This document shows, piece by piece, positions 14,307 to 23,169 of a stretch of DNA of 38,350 bases. The stretch covers positions 1 to 38,350 of the forward strand of contig CAYOQJ010000060.1 of NCBI GenBank assembly GCA_964406095.1, given 5' to 3'. The notes under the pieces were generated by a model. That model ran no database searches and was not told the DNA's origin. It saw nothing but the letters and a program-made list of their open reading frames with translations. The DNA is from M55B167 sp964406095 (GTDB lineage Bacteria; Verrucomicrobiota; Kiritimatiellia; RFP12; UBA1067). Position numbers and translations under genes: made by a program. Each line of letters opens with the position of its first letter. Position 1 is the first letter of the stretch.

Positions 14307-16403
14307 TCAACGCAACAGCATGATCGTGCCCTGCGGTATGACCGGCTCCAGCAGAATGGTCAGAACCGGACGGTAGGACTGCGTGGGGTGCTCGCGCGAG
14401 CCGATCATTACAGCGTTCTGACCGCTGGAGGCTTCATCGGTGGTCAGCAGAAAACCCTCATTCACTCCGCCGTCGGCCCAGCGTTCTAGAATCGCCAGCC
14501 CCGCCTCGGATTCGATGTAATAGATTATTTTATCGCCGACCGCGATCGTCTCAGCATTAACCAGCGCTGTAGCGAGCTGAGCGGCGACACCAGCCGAACT
14601 GACATCGATGCCGATTCCGTCGCCGCCAACCCAAGCATCGGTGGCGTATTTTTTCCAGTTCCAGCAGCTCTCACCAGCGCCGGCTGTGGCGGCGCTCTTG
14701 GTGCCCTCCACCCAATCGGCGTTATCCAGCACAGGCAGAAGTAGACGCGTTTCAAAGGTCGCGCCGCTGGCAGGCTTTATTTTACTGTTGTTCGCCTGAG
14801 TCACAGTCAACTTCGCCGCTTTTATCCTCTTATGCGTCGTGTTAAGCGTACTGAGGTCAAAGCGCATCAGCGTCCGGTATGTGGCCGCGGCGCTGTTCAA
14901 GCCTATGGCGAGTTGCGGAGTGGTCCACGCGCCCCAGTTCCAGTTACGTAAATCTGCGCCTCCATTATACATAAAATTATCGCCTGCCGGCTCGAATGTC
15001 GTGACATCTGCGGTATAGTTGATCTTCAGCTCCGGATGCTTGGCGGGGTCGCTGTTTTCTGAAGATGCCACCTCCAGAGCGTTCTGTCCGGCGGCGGTTT
15101 CATCGGTAGTCAAAAGAAGTCCGGCATTAATGCCGCCGTTTATCCAGCGTTCGAGGATTGCCAAAGCGGTTGGTGAATCCAGTTGCAGAACAATTTTCTG
15201 CCCTACGACAACCGTGCTGGTATCGATCATAACGGAAGCGAGCAGATTGCTGATGCCGGCGGAGTCGGTACTGTTGCCGATACCCTTACCTCCGACCCAG
15301 GAGGTATCGGGATAACTCAGATACTCCCAGCACGATTCACCTGGCAGCGATGGCCTGTCATCACCGCTTCCCTCGACCCATCCCGCATTGGAGTCATCCA
15401 GCAGAAACAATTTAAACTCCAGATTGCCGAGTCCCGCATTTATCCGTCCGACAGAGGTGACGGTCAAAGTAAGCTCAGCACCGGTTAAGACATTATACGC
15501 CGCGCGCAACGGCTCAAGATCAAAGCGCATTAAGCCACGGTAAGGCCAGTCGGCGGCATTCTTCCCGATTATCATGCGCTCCAGACTGCCGTAGTTCCTG
15601 ACTTCATAATAAGGTCCGTTCCAGATTAGATTGTCGTCAGCAGCACCGAAACTCACATCGCCGGTGGTTGTGTGAACAATCATTTCAGGGCGATAATTCG
15701 AGTTCGAATTCTCCTTTGATCCGAAGTAGATCGCATTCTGTCCTTTGAAGACCGGACCCTCGTCGGTGGTCATCAACAGACCGGCGTTGTCGCCGCCCGC
15801 GGCCCAGTTGGTGAGCGCGTTGATGCCGGCAGGTGTATTGACGACAAAGGTGTAAACATCACCGCCAACCGTATTGGTAACATCAACGACCACCGTATCC
15901 AGCAGCGCGGCAATCCCTTCTGAATCCGTGCTGTTGCCGATGCCCGCTCCTCCTGTCCAGCCTTCAGCATCATATTCTCGGAAGCGCCAGCAACTCTCAC
16001 CCTCAGTGGCCAAATCGGCGTTTCCCGTACCCTCAACCCAATCCTTATTGGCATTATCGAGCAGAAAAAGCTTCAGGTCAAAATTGCCTCTACCTTGCTA
16101 CAGTTTATGGGTGGAGGTGACCGTCAGCCTGATGGTCGCCGAGGTGATTGAGGTCGAAGCGCCCAGGCTGGATAGATCAAAGCGCATCAACGATCGATAA
16201 GGCTGATCGGCGGCATTCAAACCGACAGCCATCTGCGCATATGTTCCCCAATTGTAATACATCCAGGGTTTTTCATCCGCTAGCATAAAGTTGTCGTCCA
16301 CCGGCACAAACAAACTTTCGTCAGCCGTGACACAGAGTGCTGCCAACATAACAAACGTCGCAACAACGGCTCTGACGTTTTCTTTTCTGAATAATTTTCG
16401 CAT
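14307..16403 (-). pseudogene. DNRLRE-repeat secreted protein, interrupted by an in-frame TAG
   Basis: This is a paralog of the protein at 17629-19728: 698 codons against 699, the same signal-peptide/three-repeat layout, the same GGAG Shine-Dalgarno 6 nt before the ATG, and the same ending (EPVIPQG...LLR). One in-frame TAG at 16098-16100 (codon 102) falls within repeat 1, between HKL and QGRGNF; the paralog has NKL-I-QDHGNF there. Apart from this stop the frame is intact to 14307. TAG ends other genes in the window (22358-22825 and 23169-24587), so genome-wide reassignment is unlikely. It could be a recent pseudogene, a sequencing error or a read-through site. If translation restarts, the next downstream ATG is near 16013. 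The repeats are about 220 aa each, with RxLMRFD and a DEG/DEA...NA(I/L/V) segment near each end. Confidence 0.75.
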
Positions 16404-16443
16404 ACCATACTCCTTATCTTTTACATATCAACCTTCTCCACCG

Positions 16444-16471
16444 GCGGGCGGGAGTACACTCTCCCACCCGC
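16444..16471 (-). terminator. Hairpin downstream of the second aldolase gene
   Basis: GCGGG-c-GGGAG pairs with CTCCC-a-CCCGC around a 6-nt loop, giving 10 bp with one mismatch. It starts 18 nt after the stop codon of the minus-strand aldolase. No U-tract follows, so it may act as a 3'-end stabiliser or a Rho-assisted stop and not as a classical intrinsic terminator. Confidence 0.4.
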
Positions 16472-16488
16472 AAAAACTTCTACCCTCC

Positions 16489-17424
16489 TCATTGCGACAA
16501 CTCTGTCGTCGCAATAATCCCCAATCTCGCCAAATGCCCGCGGATAATTTCCGTCTCTTCGGCGGTAGCAGGCGCCAGTGGCAGACGTGGCGGACCAACA
16601 TTTAAACCGCAGAGATTCATGGCGGCCTTCCATATCGGGATACCGTTGGTACGTCCGTTCTGACAGAAATCCTTGAAGAGCGGGTCAAGCCCCATGTGAA
16701 TTTCCAGAGCTTCTTTATTCTTCCCAGCCAGAAAGAGATCGATCATCTCGCGCATCTGCCTGCCGATAATGTGTGAAGCACCGCTCACAACCCCGGAGGC
16801 TCCCTGAGCAAGACCGCACAGAACCATGATGTCATCTCCATTGTAGATGGTGAAATCATCCGGGGTTACACGGCTGAATTCAGTCATCTGGGTGGGATTG
16901 ATGCCTGCCTCATCCTTGATGCCAACGATGTTCGGTATGTCGTCGGCCAGACGCGCGACGGTCTCCTTTTCCACATTCAGCCCTGTAAAGATGGGGATGT
17001 TGTAGAGCATGACCGGCAGTGATGTAGCTTGGGCAATGGTTGCAAAGTGACGATAGACCCCCTCCTGGCAGGGACGACAGTAACAGGGCCCAAGAACCAT
17101 AGTCGCGTCATACTCCAGACGCTCAGCCTCCTGTACCAGTCTGACGGCGTCACGGGTCGCACTGGAACATGCGCCACCAACCAGCGGTACACGTCCGCCC
17201 GCGGCATCCTTGACCACACGAAAGAGTTCGAAACGTTCGTCCAGCGAGAGTGTATTAAACTCTCCCGACGTGCCCGCCACAATCAGCGAGTCGCAGAATC
17301 CGTTGACGATTACATGATCTACCAGCGCGGCTGCGACATCATAATTAACATCCTGCGAGTCCTCCTTAAACGGCGTTGCCAAGGGTATTACAATGTGTCC
17401 GAGTTTCTCACCAAGTGTCTGCAT
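16489..17424 (-). CDS. DapA/NanA-family class I aldolase (paralog 2)
   Basis: Cytoplasmic aldolase of 311 aa. Active-site features are GTSGE at 51-55, Tyr141 in LYNIP and the Schiff-base Lys170 in VGIKDEAG. The motifs are closer to the general DapA/2-keto-3-deoxy-acid aldolase pattern than those of the paralog at 11653-12534, so the two probably act on different substrates or steps. AAGGAAGC lies 8 nt before the ATG, and a reasonable promoter is at 17506-17535. It sits between two DNRLRE genes; the paired arrangement of surface-repeat gene plus aldolase gene suggests that this part of the cluster grew by segmental duplication. True lysine-pathway DapA cannot be excluded, but the location argues against it. 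Confidence 0.85.
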   Translation of the reverse strand: MQTLGEKLGHIVIPLATPFKEDSQDVNYDVAAALVDHVIVNGFCDSLIVAGTSGEFNTLSLDERFELFRVVKDAAGGRVPLVGGACSSATRDAVRLVQEAERLEYDATMVLGPCYCRPCQEGVYRHFATIAQATSLPVMLYNIPIFTGLNVEKETVARLADDIPNIVGIKDEAGINPTQMTEFSRVTPDDFTIYNGDDIMVLCGLAQGASGVVSGASHIIGRQMREMIDLFLAGKNKEALEIHMGLDPLFKDFCQNGRTNGIPIWKAAMNLCGLNVGPPRLPLAPATAEETEIIRGHLARLGIIATTELSQ

Positions 17425-17505
17425 TTTAAAGCTTCCTTTCCGCTACTTGTTTGTTCTGCAGTTATCTCTTCAAGGTAACCGATTAATATGACAAATACCA
17501 TAAAA

Positions 17506-17535
17506 ATTAGATCAACCTGTAAAAATAGTTGTCAT
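17506..17535 (-). promoter_or_regulatory. Sigma70-like promoter for the second aldolase gene
   Basis: On the minus strand ATGACA (17530-17535) and TCTAAT (17506-17511) are 18 nt apart. Each matches consensus at five of six bases. It would start a transcript about 75 nt before the ATG at 17424. The palindrome ATACTGTTAGTAT just upstream of the -35 could be a regulatory site. Confidence 0.4.
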
Positions 17536-17628
17536 ACTGTTAGTATTAGTTGTAAGCACAGGATTGCGCACTCCGCCTGTAGCGCACTCACTGCCAATCT
17601 ACGGCCGCCAGCGGAGCATCGACAGATG

Positions 17629-19728
17629 TTAGCGCAACAGTATAACCGCACCCTGCGGTATGACCGGTTCAAGCACCACAGTCAGAACCGGACGGTAACT
17701 CGGGTCGGTATGCTCACGTGAACCGACCATCAGGGCGTTCTGCCCGCCGGAGGCTTCGTCGGTTGTCAGCAGAAAACCCTCATTCACTCCGCCGTTAGCC
17801 CAGCGTTCGAGTATTGCCAGCCCCTCTTCCGACTCGATATAGTAGCTGATCTTGTCGCCGACCGTGATTGTAGCGGTATCGATCTGTGCGGTGGCGAGTT
17901 GCGCGGCGACACCTGCCGAATTGGCGCTGATGCCTATACCACCGCCACCGACCCATGCATCGGTATTGTATTTCTCCCAGTTCCAGCAGCTCTCACCCGG
18001 CAGCGCGGTGTCGGTGTCACCGGTGCCCTCGATCCAATCGGCGTTATCCAGCACCGGCAACAGCAGACGCGTCTCGAAAGAAGTTCCGTTAGCCGGTTTT
18101 ATCTTGCTGTTGTTGGCCTGGGTGACGGTAACTTTGGCCGCTTTGATCCGTTTGTGGGCGGTATCCAGCGCAGCGATATCAAAGCGCATCAGCGTACGGT
18201 AGGTCGCCCAGGTGCTGTTAAGACCGTAGGCAAGTTGCGTAGTTGTCCATGCGCCCCAGTTCGTATCTCTGAAACCTACGCTGCCGTTATACATGAAGTT
18301 ATCACCGGATGGCTCGTATGTCGTGACATCCGCGGTATAGTTGATCTTCAGCTCGGGCCGTCTGGTCGGATCGGAGTGTTCTGAGGAACATAAAATCAGG
18401 GTGTTCTGACCGGCTGACGCTTCATCAGTTACCAGTAGCAAACCGGCGTTGACACCTCCGTTCATCCAACTCTCAACCGTAGACAGCGCCACAGGGGAAT
18501 CGAGTGACATAACAATCTTATGATCATTGGTGATCGTGTCAGCATCAATCACGACACTGGCAAGCAGATTACTGATGCCCGCAGATGCTGTGCTATTACC
18601 GATACCTCCCCCTCCTGCCCAGGTGATATCGTCATGACTCAGAAACTGCCAGCATGACGCACCATTCTCTTCGGTCGCGTACTCTGATCTTTCGTCCCAC
18701 CCGGCGTTGGCATCAGCCAGTAGAAAAAGACGCAGTTCAAAATCGCCATACTGCGGATTAATTCTATCAACTGAGTTGACCGTCAGGGTCAACTCAGCGT
18801 TCTCAAACGTGGTGTAAGCAGCACGCATCGGCTCGAGATCAAAACGCATCAACCCGCGGTAAAACCAGTTGACGTCATTCATGCCCACGAAAATCTCATC
18901 ATGGACACCCCAGTTGCGCGTTTCGTGATATATAAAGGAGCGCTCCCAGATCAAATTATCATCCGAAGTGCCAAAGCTAAAATCACCATCTGCCGTATGC
19001 ACCGTAATCTCAGGGTGATTGAGTGGATTCGTATTTTCCTTCGATCCGAAGTAGATCGCGTTCATGGCATTGGTAACCGAACCTTCGTCGGTGGTCATTA
19101 ACAAACCGGCATTGGTTCCGCCTGCCGCCCAGTTGGTGAGCGCGTTGATCCCCTCGGGAGAGTCAATCACAAAAGAGTAGACATCGCCGACGACTGTATT
19201 GGTCACATCAACCGTCAAGGTATCGAGCAGTGCGTCGATCCCCTGAGAATCAGGATTTTTGCCGATTCCCGGCCCACCAACCCAATTGGAGGTATCATAC
19301 TTGCGGAAACGCCAGCAGGAATCACCCTCAGTAGCCTTATGCTCAAGCTTTGTTCCCTCAACCCACTCCGCGTTCGCGTCATTGATCAGCAACAATCTGA
19401 GCTCAAAATTACCGTGATCCTGGATCAGCTTGTTCACACGCGTAACCCGCAATCTGACTGTCGCGGATGTGATCGAGGTCGATCCACCCAGAGAAGATAT
19501 GTCAAAGCGCATCAGCGCACGGTAAGGCTGACTCTTACTATGCAGCCCAATGGCGAGTTCGGGGTAAATCCCCCAATTGTGGCGCGACCATGAAATCACA
19601 TCTGAAAGAATAAAATTGTCATCTGTCGGCTCAAAGACACTCTGTTCAGCATTGACTTCCTGCAATATCAAAGCGTTTGACAACAACATTGCTGAAAAAA
19701 GAATTATTCTGAAAACACTGCACCTCAT
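17629..19728 (-). CDS. Secreted protein with three DNRLRE-type repeats
   Basis: Exported protein of 699 aa with no recognisable catalytic domain. A signal peptide covers about 1-28 (VFRIILFSAMLLSNALIL...NAE). Three repeats of about 220 aa follow (31-255, 258-480, 483-690). Each has DDNFxxx/DNLIW at the start, PYRALMRFD-type strands, a W-x-E-G-T turn, an ESCW/DSCW segment and a late xxTDEAS/G..NA stretch. The repeats match the DNRLRE module, usually a non-catalytic beta-sandwich in large surface proteins. It ends EPVIPQGAVILLR without a sorting signal that I recognise. The start is ATG at 19728: GGAG lies 6 nt upstream, exactly as in the interrupted paralog at 14307-16403, whereas upstream ATG candidates lack this spacing. 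Role inferred: glycan binding or envelope scaffolding. Confidence 0.8.
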   Translation of the reverse strand: MRCSVFRIILFSAMLLSNALILQEVNAEQSVFEPTDDNFILSDVISWSRHNWGIYPELAIGLHSKSQPYRALMRFDISSLGGSTSITSATVRLRVTRVNKLIQDHGNFELRLLLINDANAEWVEGTKLEHKATEGDSCWRFRKYDTSNWVGGPGIGKNPDSQGIDALLDTLTVDVTNTVVGDVYSFVIDSPEGINALTNWAAGGTNAGLLMTTDEGSVTNAMNAIYFGSKENTNPLNHPEITVHTADGDFSFGTSDDNLIWERSFIYHETRNWGVHDEIFVGMNDVNWFYRGLMRFDLEPMRAAYTTFENAELTLTVNSVDRINPQYGDFELRLFLLADANAGWDERSEYATEENGASCWQFLSHDDITWAGGGGIGNSTASAGISNLLASVVIDADTITNDHKIVMSLDSPVALSTVESWMNGGVNAGLLLVTDEASAGQNTLILCSSEHSDPTRRPELKINYTADVTTYEPSGDNFMYNGSVGFRDTNWGAWTTTQLAYGLNSTWATYRTLMRFDIAALDTAHKRIKAAKVTVTQANNSKIKPANGTSFETRLLLPVLDNADWIEGTGDTDTALPGESCWNWEKYNTDAWVGGGGIGISANSAGVAAQLATAQIDTATITVGDKISYYIESEEGLAILERWANGGVNEGFLLTTDEASGGQNALMVGSREHTDPSYRPVLTVVLEPVIPQGAVILLR

Positions 19729-19943
19729 AACAAACTCCATCCTTACTGCTTCAGTTTTCACTTCGTCGGAGTGTTCCGGTACGCAGCTGACCGCAGTAGC
19801 GATTCAAGCATACGTAATCCGGTCAGGTGCTGTGTTAAACCGGATGATACGCTCCTAACATATGGCCACAGTTTATCGTCAACTGCTGTGATTGTCCAAT
19901 TAAATCAACTAAAGCTGATAAATATCCTGTCAAACAGCAGACA

Positions 19944-19961
19944 AACTTGTTATTACAAGTT
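19944..19961. promoter_or_regulatory. Perfect 18-bp palindrome, AraR-type operator candidate
   Basis: AACTTGTTATTACAAGTT has 7-bp arms around TATT. The TTGT-nnnn-ACAA core matches the layout of boxes bound by AraR-type GntR/LacI hybrid repressors. It lies about 215 bp upstream of the DNRLRE gene and just after the WbsX-like gene. A regulator of that architecture is encoded at 956-2062. No second copy was found in the window's intergenic regions. Confidence 0.45.
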
Positions 19962-20007
19962 CTTCAGAACCGCAACCGGCGAGGTCGGGAAACACCGTAT
20001 TTACCGT

Positions 20008-22155
20008 TTATCGCACCCGGTCGTAGATTTTGACTTCATCGAGCAACCCTCTGAAATGGGCACTGTGATTCTTTGAATATGAACCCAAATAAATCGGGAA
20101 GTTGTTGCTGCCGACCGAACCGTTGCGCGGCAGGGTGCCGCAGAGTTCGCCGTCGATGTAGATACGCAGATTCTCTCCGTCGAATGTCCCCTTCAACTGC
20201 ACCCAGCGTCCGACCGGGAGCGGACGGTCAGAGCGGACAGTATGGCTCCAGTCCGTGATCGGCACATTGAAGCAGGGACTGCCGTCCATAATGCCGAGCC
20301 GAAACCCGGTGTTTTCACCGCCACCCTGTACACGGTTGACGATCCATGCCTGGTTCTGCCCGGCAAGATCGGTCCAGACCCGGCAGCTCACAGTCAGACC
20401 GGTCGTCACATTGAAGAGCGCGTCGCCCGCCACCCACGCGCACCCGCCTGTGCAGACCAGTGCGCGACCGTCGAACCCCGGCGCACGGCCCGCGCCGAGC
20501 AGCACGCCGCCGTTGCGGCGTCCACTGTAATCGAGCGTGACGTGCTCATCGCCGCTCTCATCAAAGGCCCACCAACCGATTAGTCCAGCTTCATCGGATC
20601 CCGGCTTGACCTTCAGTCGCCGCGCGGAACTCCGCAACCGTTCGCGTTCGGCGAAGATGCCGCGGATCGCCCGGTCGTAAGGCCCCATACCGATGTCCTC
20701 CGGAAGCAGATCGACTTGAGAGGCGGCGTCCGGCGCAAATACGCGGCGGACCGCGTCCAGATAACCGAAGCCGTACTCGCGGTAGGGCGCGATGTAATGA
20801 CCCTCGCCCCACTCGTTCCAGTTGTCGAGCAGGATCATGCGTCGGCCGATCGCGCCCTCCGGCAGCGTCTCGACAAATTCCCGGGCCTGGTGTAACAACG
20901 AAGCAAAACCGTCGGGCGGTATCTTCCAGATGCTGCCCTCATCACGCCAGCCACTCCAAGCCTGCGATACCGTCACCACCTGCGGCAGGATGCCAAGATC
21001 GCGCTGTTTGCGGATATACTCCATCTGCGTGTCGATCGCCTTTTTGGGAGAGGGGCTGCCCGGAATGCCCCAGCAATAAGGGAAACTCGCCTCTATCCCG
21101 AGATCGCGTAGCAATGTGAGATGCTCCGACTGGTGTCCGCGGTACTCGCCCAGGATGATCAATCCGTCGAAGCCGTGTGCCCGGCAGACCTGGCGCATGC
21201 GGTCGAAAGCCCTTGCCACCGCCTCCTTGCTGCCGAGATCCTGCACCAGATATTCAGGCCGATAAACAAACAGCACCGGTCTGTTATCCAGTTTAAGATA
21301 GGAAGGATGTTTAAAGTAGTTCTCCAGCCAGAAGGGCAGCAAATTATCAAAGAGATCGGCCTCGTCGGCGACGCCGGCCTTGCCGCGCACCTGATTCTCC
21401 CACATGATCGCGTATTTCATGCGGTCGGCGTAACGCGATTTAAACAGGGCATCGTGGATCGCGCTGCCGAAGCGCATCTCCACCGGAGCTCCCTGCGAGC
21501 TGCGGTACCAGCAGTAGATGAAGAACGATATGCCGTGTTCCACCGCCCATTTGGTCTCCCAGTCGGCAACCTCGGAGTTCTCCTGCGAGTAGAACCCCAG
21601 TGCCGGGGTGCGCTCGGGGTGCTTGAGAATATTGTGCCACATCTCCGGACGCTCCGACTCCCAGAGCGGACAGTGGTGGGCGCCGATCAGAATATCGGTC
21701 CGCACCGGCTGCGGCTCAGGGATATAGCCGCCGGAGGCCTGCAGGGATTTGTCGAGTGCCTCTTTATCGAGTTTCGGCATAAAATATACCCGGATCGACG
21801 AACCTACCACAGGATGTTTCTCCATCTTGACCTCAAGCTTAAGCTCGCCGCCGCACTCCTCCGCCGCCTCGACCGTCCAGCGCAGCAATTTCTGTTCCGC
21901 CGCGCTCAGCACTGCGCCTCCCTCCCCCGCCGTCACGCGCACACCCTCGGGAACACTCAGCCGAGCGCTCACGGCCACCTCCGATTCACTGCGGTTTTCA
22001 AGCACAACCACAACCGTTTCAGCCCGACCGGCACGGCAGAGATTGGACTCCGGTTCGAACCGCCGGATGTCGATCACCATACCGGCGGCCTCCGTTTGTC
22101 CATTGATAATCATGACAGCGCACAGATAAACCAATATCGCCGATGTTAAGTGCAT
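20008..22155 (-). CDS. Secreted WbsX/GH99-like protein with C-terminal LamG domain
   Basis: Exported protein of 715 aa. A signal peptide covers about 1-23. An Ig-like region follows (about 25-130; VVVVLENRSESEVAVSARL). The WbsX/GH99-like TIM-barrel spans about 150-480, with FPYCWGIPGSPS, YFKHPSYLKLDNRPVLFVYR and the LLDNWNEWGEGHYI motif. A LamG/concanavalin-like domain closes the protein at about 525-715 (EAGLIGWWAFDESG, FRGLLDEVKIYDRVR). GH99 enzymes are endo-mannosidases and endo-mannanases; WbsX relatives are linked to O-antigen synthesis, but the signal peptide and lectin-like domain here favour an exported hydrolase. GGGGGAG lies about 9 nt before the ATG. It is the most upstream gene of the minus-strand cluster and is divergent from the DUF212 gene. 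Substrate unknown. Confidence 0.82.
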   Translation of the reverse strand: MHLTSAILVYLCAVMIINGQTEAAGMVIDIRRFEPESNLCRAGRAETVVVVLENRSESEVAVSARLSVPEGVRVTAGEGGAVLSAAEQKLLRWTVEAAEECGGELKLEVKMEKHPVVGSSIRVYFMPKLDKEALDKSLQASGGYIPEPQPVRTDILIGAHHCPLWESERPEMWHNILKHPERTPALGFYSQENSEVADWETKWAVEHGISFFIYCWYRSSQGAPVEMRFGSAIHDALFKSRYADRMKYAIMWENQVRGKAGVADEADLFDNLLPFWLENYFKHPSYLKLDNRPVLFVYRPEYLVQDLGSKEAVARAFDRMRQVCRAHGFDGLIILGEYRGHQSEHLTLLRDLGIEASFPYCWGIPGSPSPKKAIDTQMEYIRKQRDLGILPQVVTVSQAWSGWRDEGSIWKIPPDGFASLLHQAREFVETLPEGAIGRRMILLDNWNEWGEGHYIAPYREYGFGYLDAVRRVFAPDAASQVDLLPEDIGMGPYDRAIRGIFAERERLRSSARRLKVKPGSDEAGLIGWWAFDESGDEHVTLDYSGRRNGGVLLGAGRAPGFDGRALVCTGGCAWVAGDALFNVTTGLTVSCRVWTDLAGQNQAWIVNRVQGGGENTGFRLGIMDGSPCFNVPITDWSHTVRSDRPLPVGRWVQLKGTFDGENLRIYIDGELCGTLPRNGSVGSNNFPIYLGSYSKNHSAHFRGLLDEVKIYDRVR

Positions 22156-22357
22156 TTTTAAATTCTCCCCCGAAGTTTTTACATTTCGTCATTCTACAGA
22201 GAAATAAACACGGCTGCAAGGCAGCAGTTTTCAACCGAGTACAAAGGGGCGCATCCGTTGCGTCAAATTTTAATTGCGCACAGGCGGGGAGTAATGCGAT
22301 AATCACCACTGATCTATAACCCTATTTACGGCATTTGAAATTCAGAAACTGAGCTAA

Positions 22358-22825
22358 ATGATAAATGATCCAAATCCTTTCAGACTACTGACGATGCCAT
22401 GGTTCTGGTCATCCTTTCTGGGGTGGACAGTGGCACAGGGCATCAAGATGTCTTCGGTTCTGATCCGCACAAAACGCATTGATTTCCGGTATCTGCTCAG
22501 TACCGGAGGAATGCCCAGTGCCCACTCAGCCATGGTCTGCGGGCTGTGTACCTCGATTGGACTTACCGAGGGTTTCGATTCACCGGTGGCAATGCTGGCA
22601 TCGGGATTCGCGGCAATAACTATGTTCGACGCGGCTGTTGTCCGACGCGCCGCAGGCCATCAGGCTTCAATCCTGAATCAGATGATCGAGGAACTTTTTA
22701 AGCAGCATACATTGAAGCAAACCCGTCTTAAAGAGCTGCTCGGTCATACCCGCAGCGAGGTCTTTGCCGGTATGGGAGTAGGCATCGCAACCGCCTTTGC
22801 AGTCGTTCATTTCTGGTCACGATAG
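22358..22825 (+). CDS. Divergent PAP2/DUF212 family membrane protein
   Basis: Small integral membrane protein of 155 aa. It shows the DUF212 (YuiD-like, acid phosphatase/VanZ-related) signatures: GGMPSAHSAMVCGL at about 50-63, FDAAVVRRAAGHQA in the middle, and a final LLGHTRSEVFAGMGVGI. The SAHS and GHT/R elements correspond to PAP2-type phosphatase motifs, so lipid- or polyprenyl-phosphate dephosphorylation is plausible, although the family is poorly characterised. The length is normal. It is transcribed away from the glycan cluster, from a 202-nt divergent region. The stop codon is TAG, one of the authentic uses of TAG in this window. Confidence 0.85.
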   Translation: MINDPNPFRLLTMPWFWSSFLGWTVAQGIKMSSVLIRTKRIDFRYLLSTGGMPSAHSAMVCGLCTSIGLTEGFDSPVAMLASGFAAITMFDAAVVRRAAGHQASILNQMIEELFKQHTLKQTRLKELLGHTRSEVFAGMGVGIATAFAVVHFWSR

Positions 22826-22861
22826 GGTGGGGATCTGAACAGGAAAGGGAGCGGATCAGGA

Positions 22862-23031
22862 CAGTGCCCGCCGGAGATGATGCTGGCACTGCTTGTTTAC
22901 TGCTCTGTTACGGGCCCCGTTTCACTTCACGGGTCATCGAAGAAGCCAGTTACAGCGAGATAGCGGTGAAATACTTCTGTGCAAACACCCATCCCGACCA
23001 CACCACGATATGCGCATTTCGCAGAAAAAAC
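22862..23031 (+). pseudogene. IS1182-like (DUF772) transposase N-terminal remnant, frameshifted
   Basis: From 22865 the frame reads CPPEMMLALLVYC. Near 22903-22915 the similarity jumps to the neighbouring frame and continues RFTSRVIEEASYSEIAVKYF and NTHPDHTTICAFRRKN. Together these are the conserved N-terminal part of IS1182-type transposases. Nothing recognisable follows the RRKN, so the catalytic DDE domain is absent. It is a relic, with no IS ends visible, and accounts for most of the 343-nt gap between the DUF212 and MATE genes. Confidence 0.75.
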
Positions 23032-23135
23032 GGAACAGCATACAAAAATCTGATTCCTCTACAGGGAAGCTTTTGTTGCACATGCCTGATGATTCGAACT
23101 TCTACAGCTCTTCAGCGGCTTTGCCGTTGATATTA

Positions 23136-23169
23136 GCAGTTTATCAGACTTTTAAGCCCGACAAACTGC
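23136..23169 (-). terminator. Hairpin at the 3' end of the MATE gene
   Basis: GCAGTTTATC and GACAAACTGC pair over 10 bp (one G-U) around a 14-nt loop. The hairpin overlaps the last base of the MATE stop codon. It could stop transcription in either direction between the converging DUF212 and MATE genes. It lacks a strong U-tract. Confidence 0.4.

Noticed and set aside
16098..16403. Independent small secreted protein of 101 aa
   Set aside because: It is the first part of the DNRLRE gene before the in-frame TAG; homology continues in the same frame beyond it.
14307..16403. Genome-wide reassignment of TAG as a sense codon
   Set aside because: TAG ends the DUF212 and MATE genes at the natural protein ends, so it works as a stop in this genome.
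21121..22149. Plus-strand 342-aa open frame opposite the WbsX/GH99-like gene
   Set aside because: It is a mirror frame of a clearly coding minus-strand gene, with no recognisable domain.
23085..23110. Possible tRNA T-loop (GATTCGAACTTC)
   Set aside because: No acceptor or anticodon stem can be formed around it.
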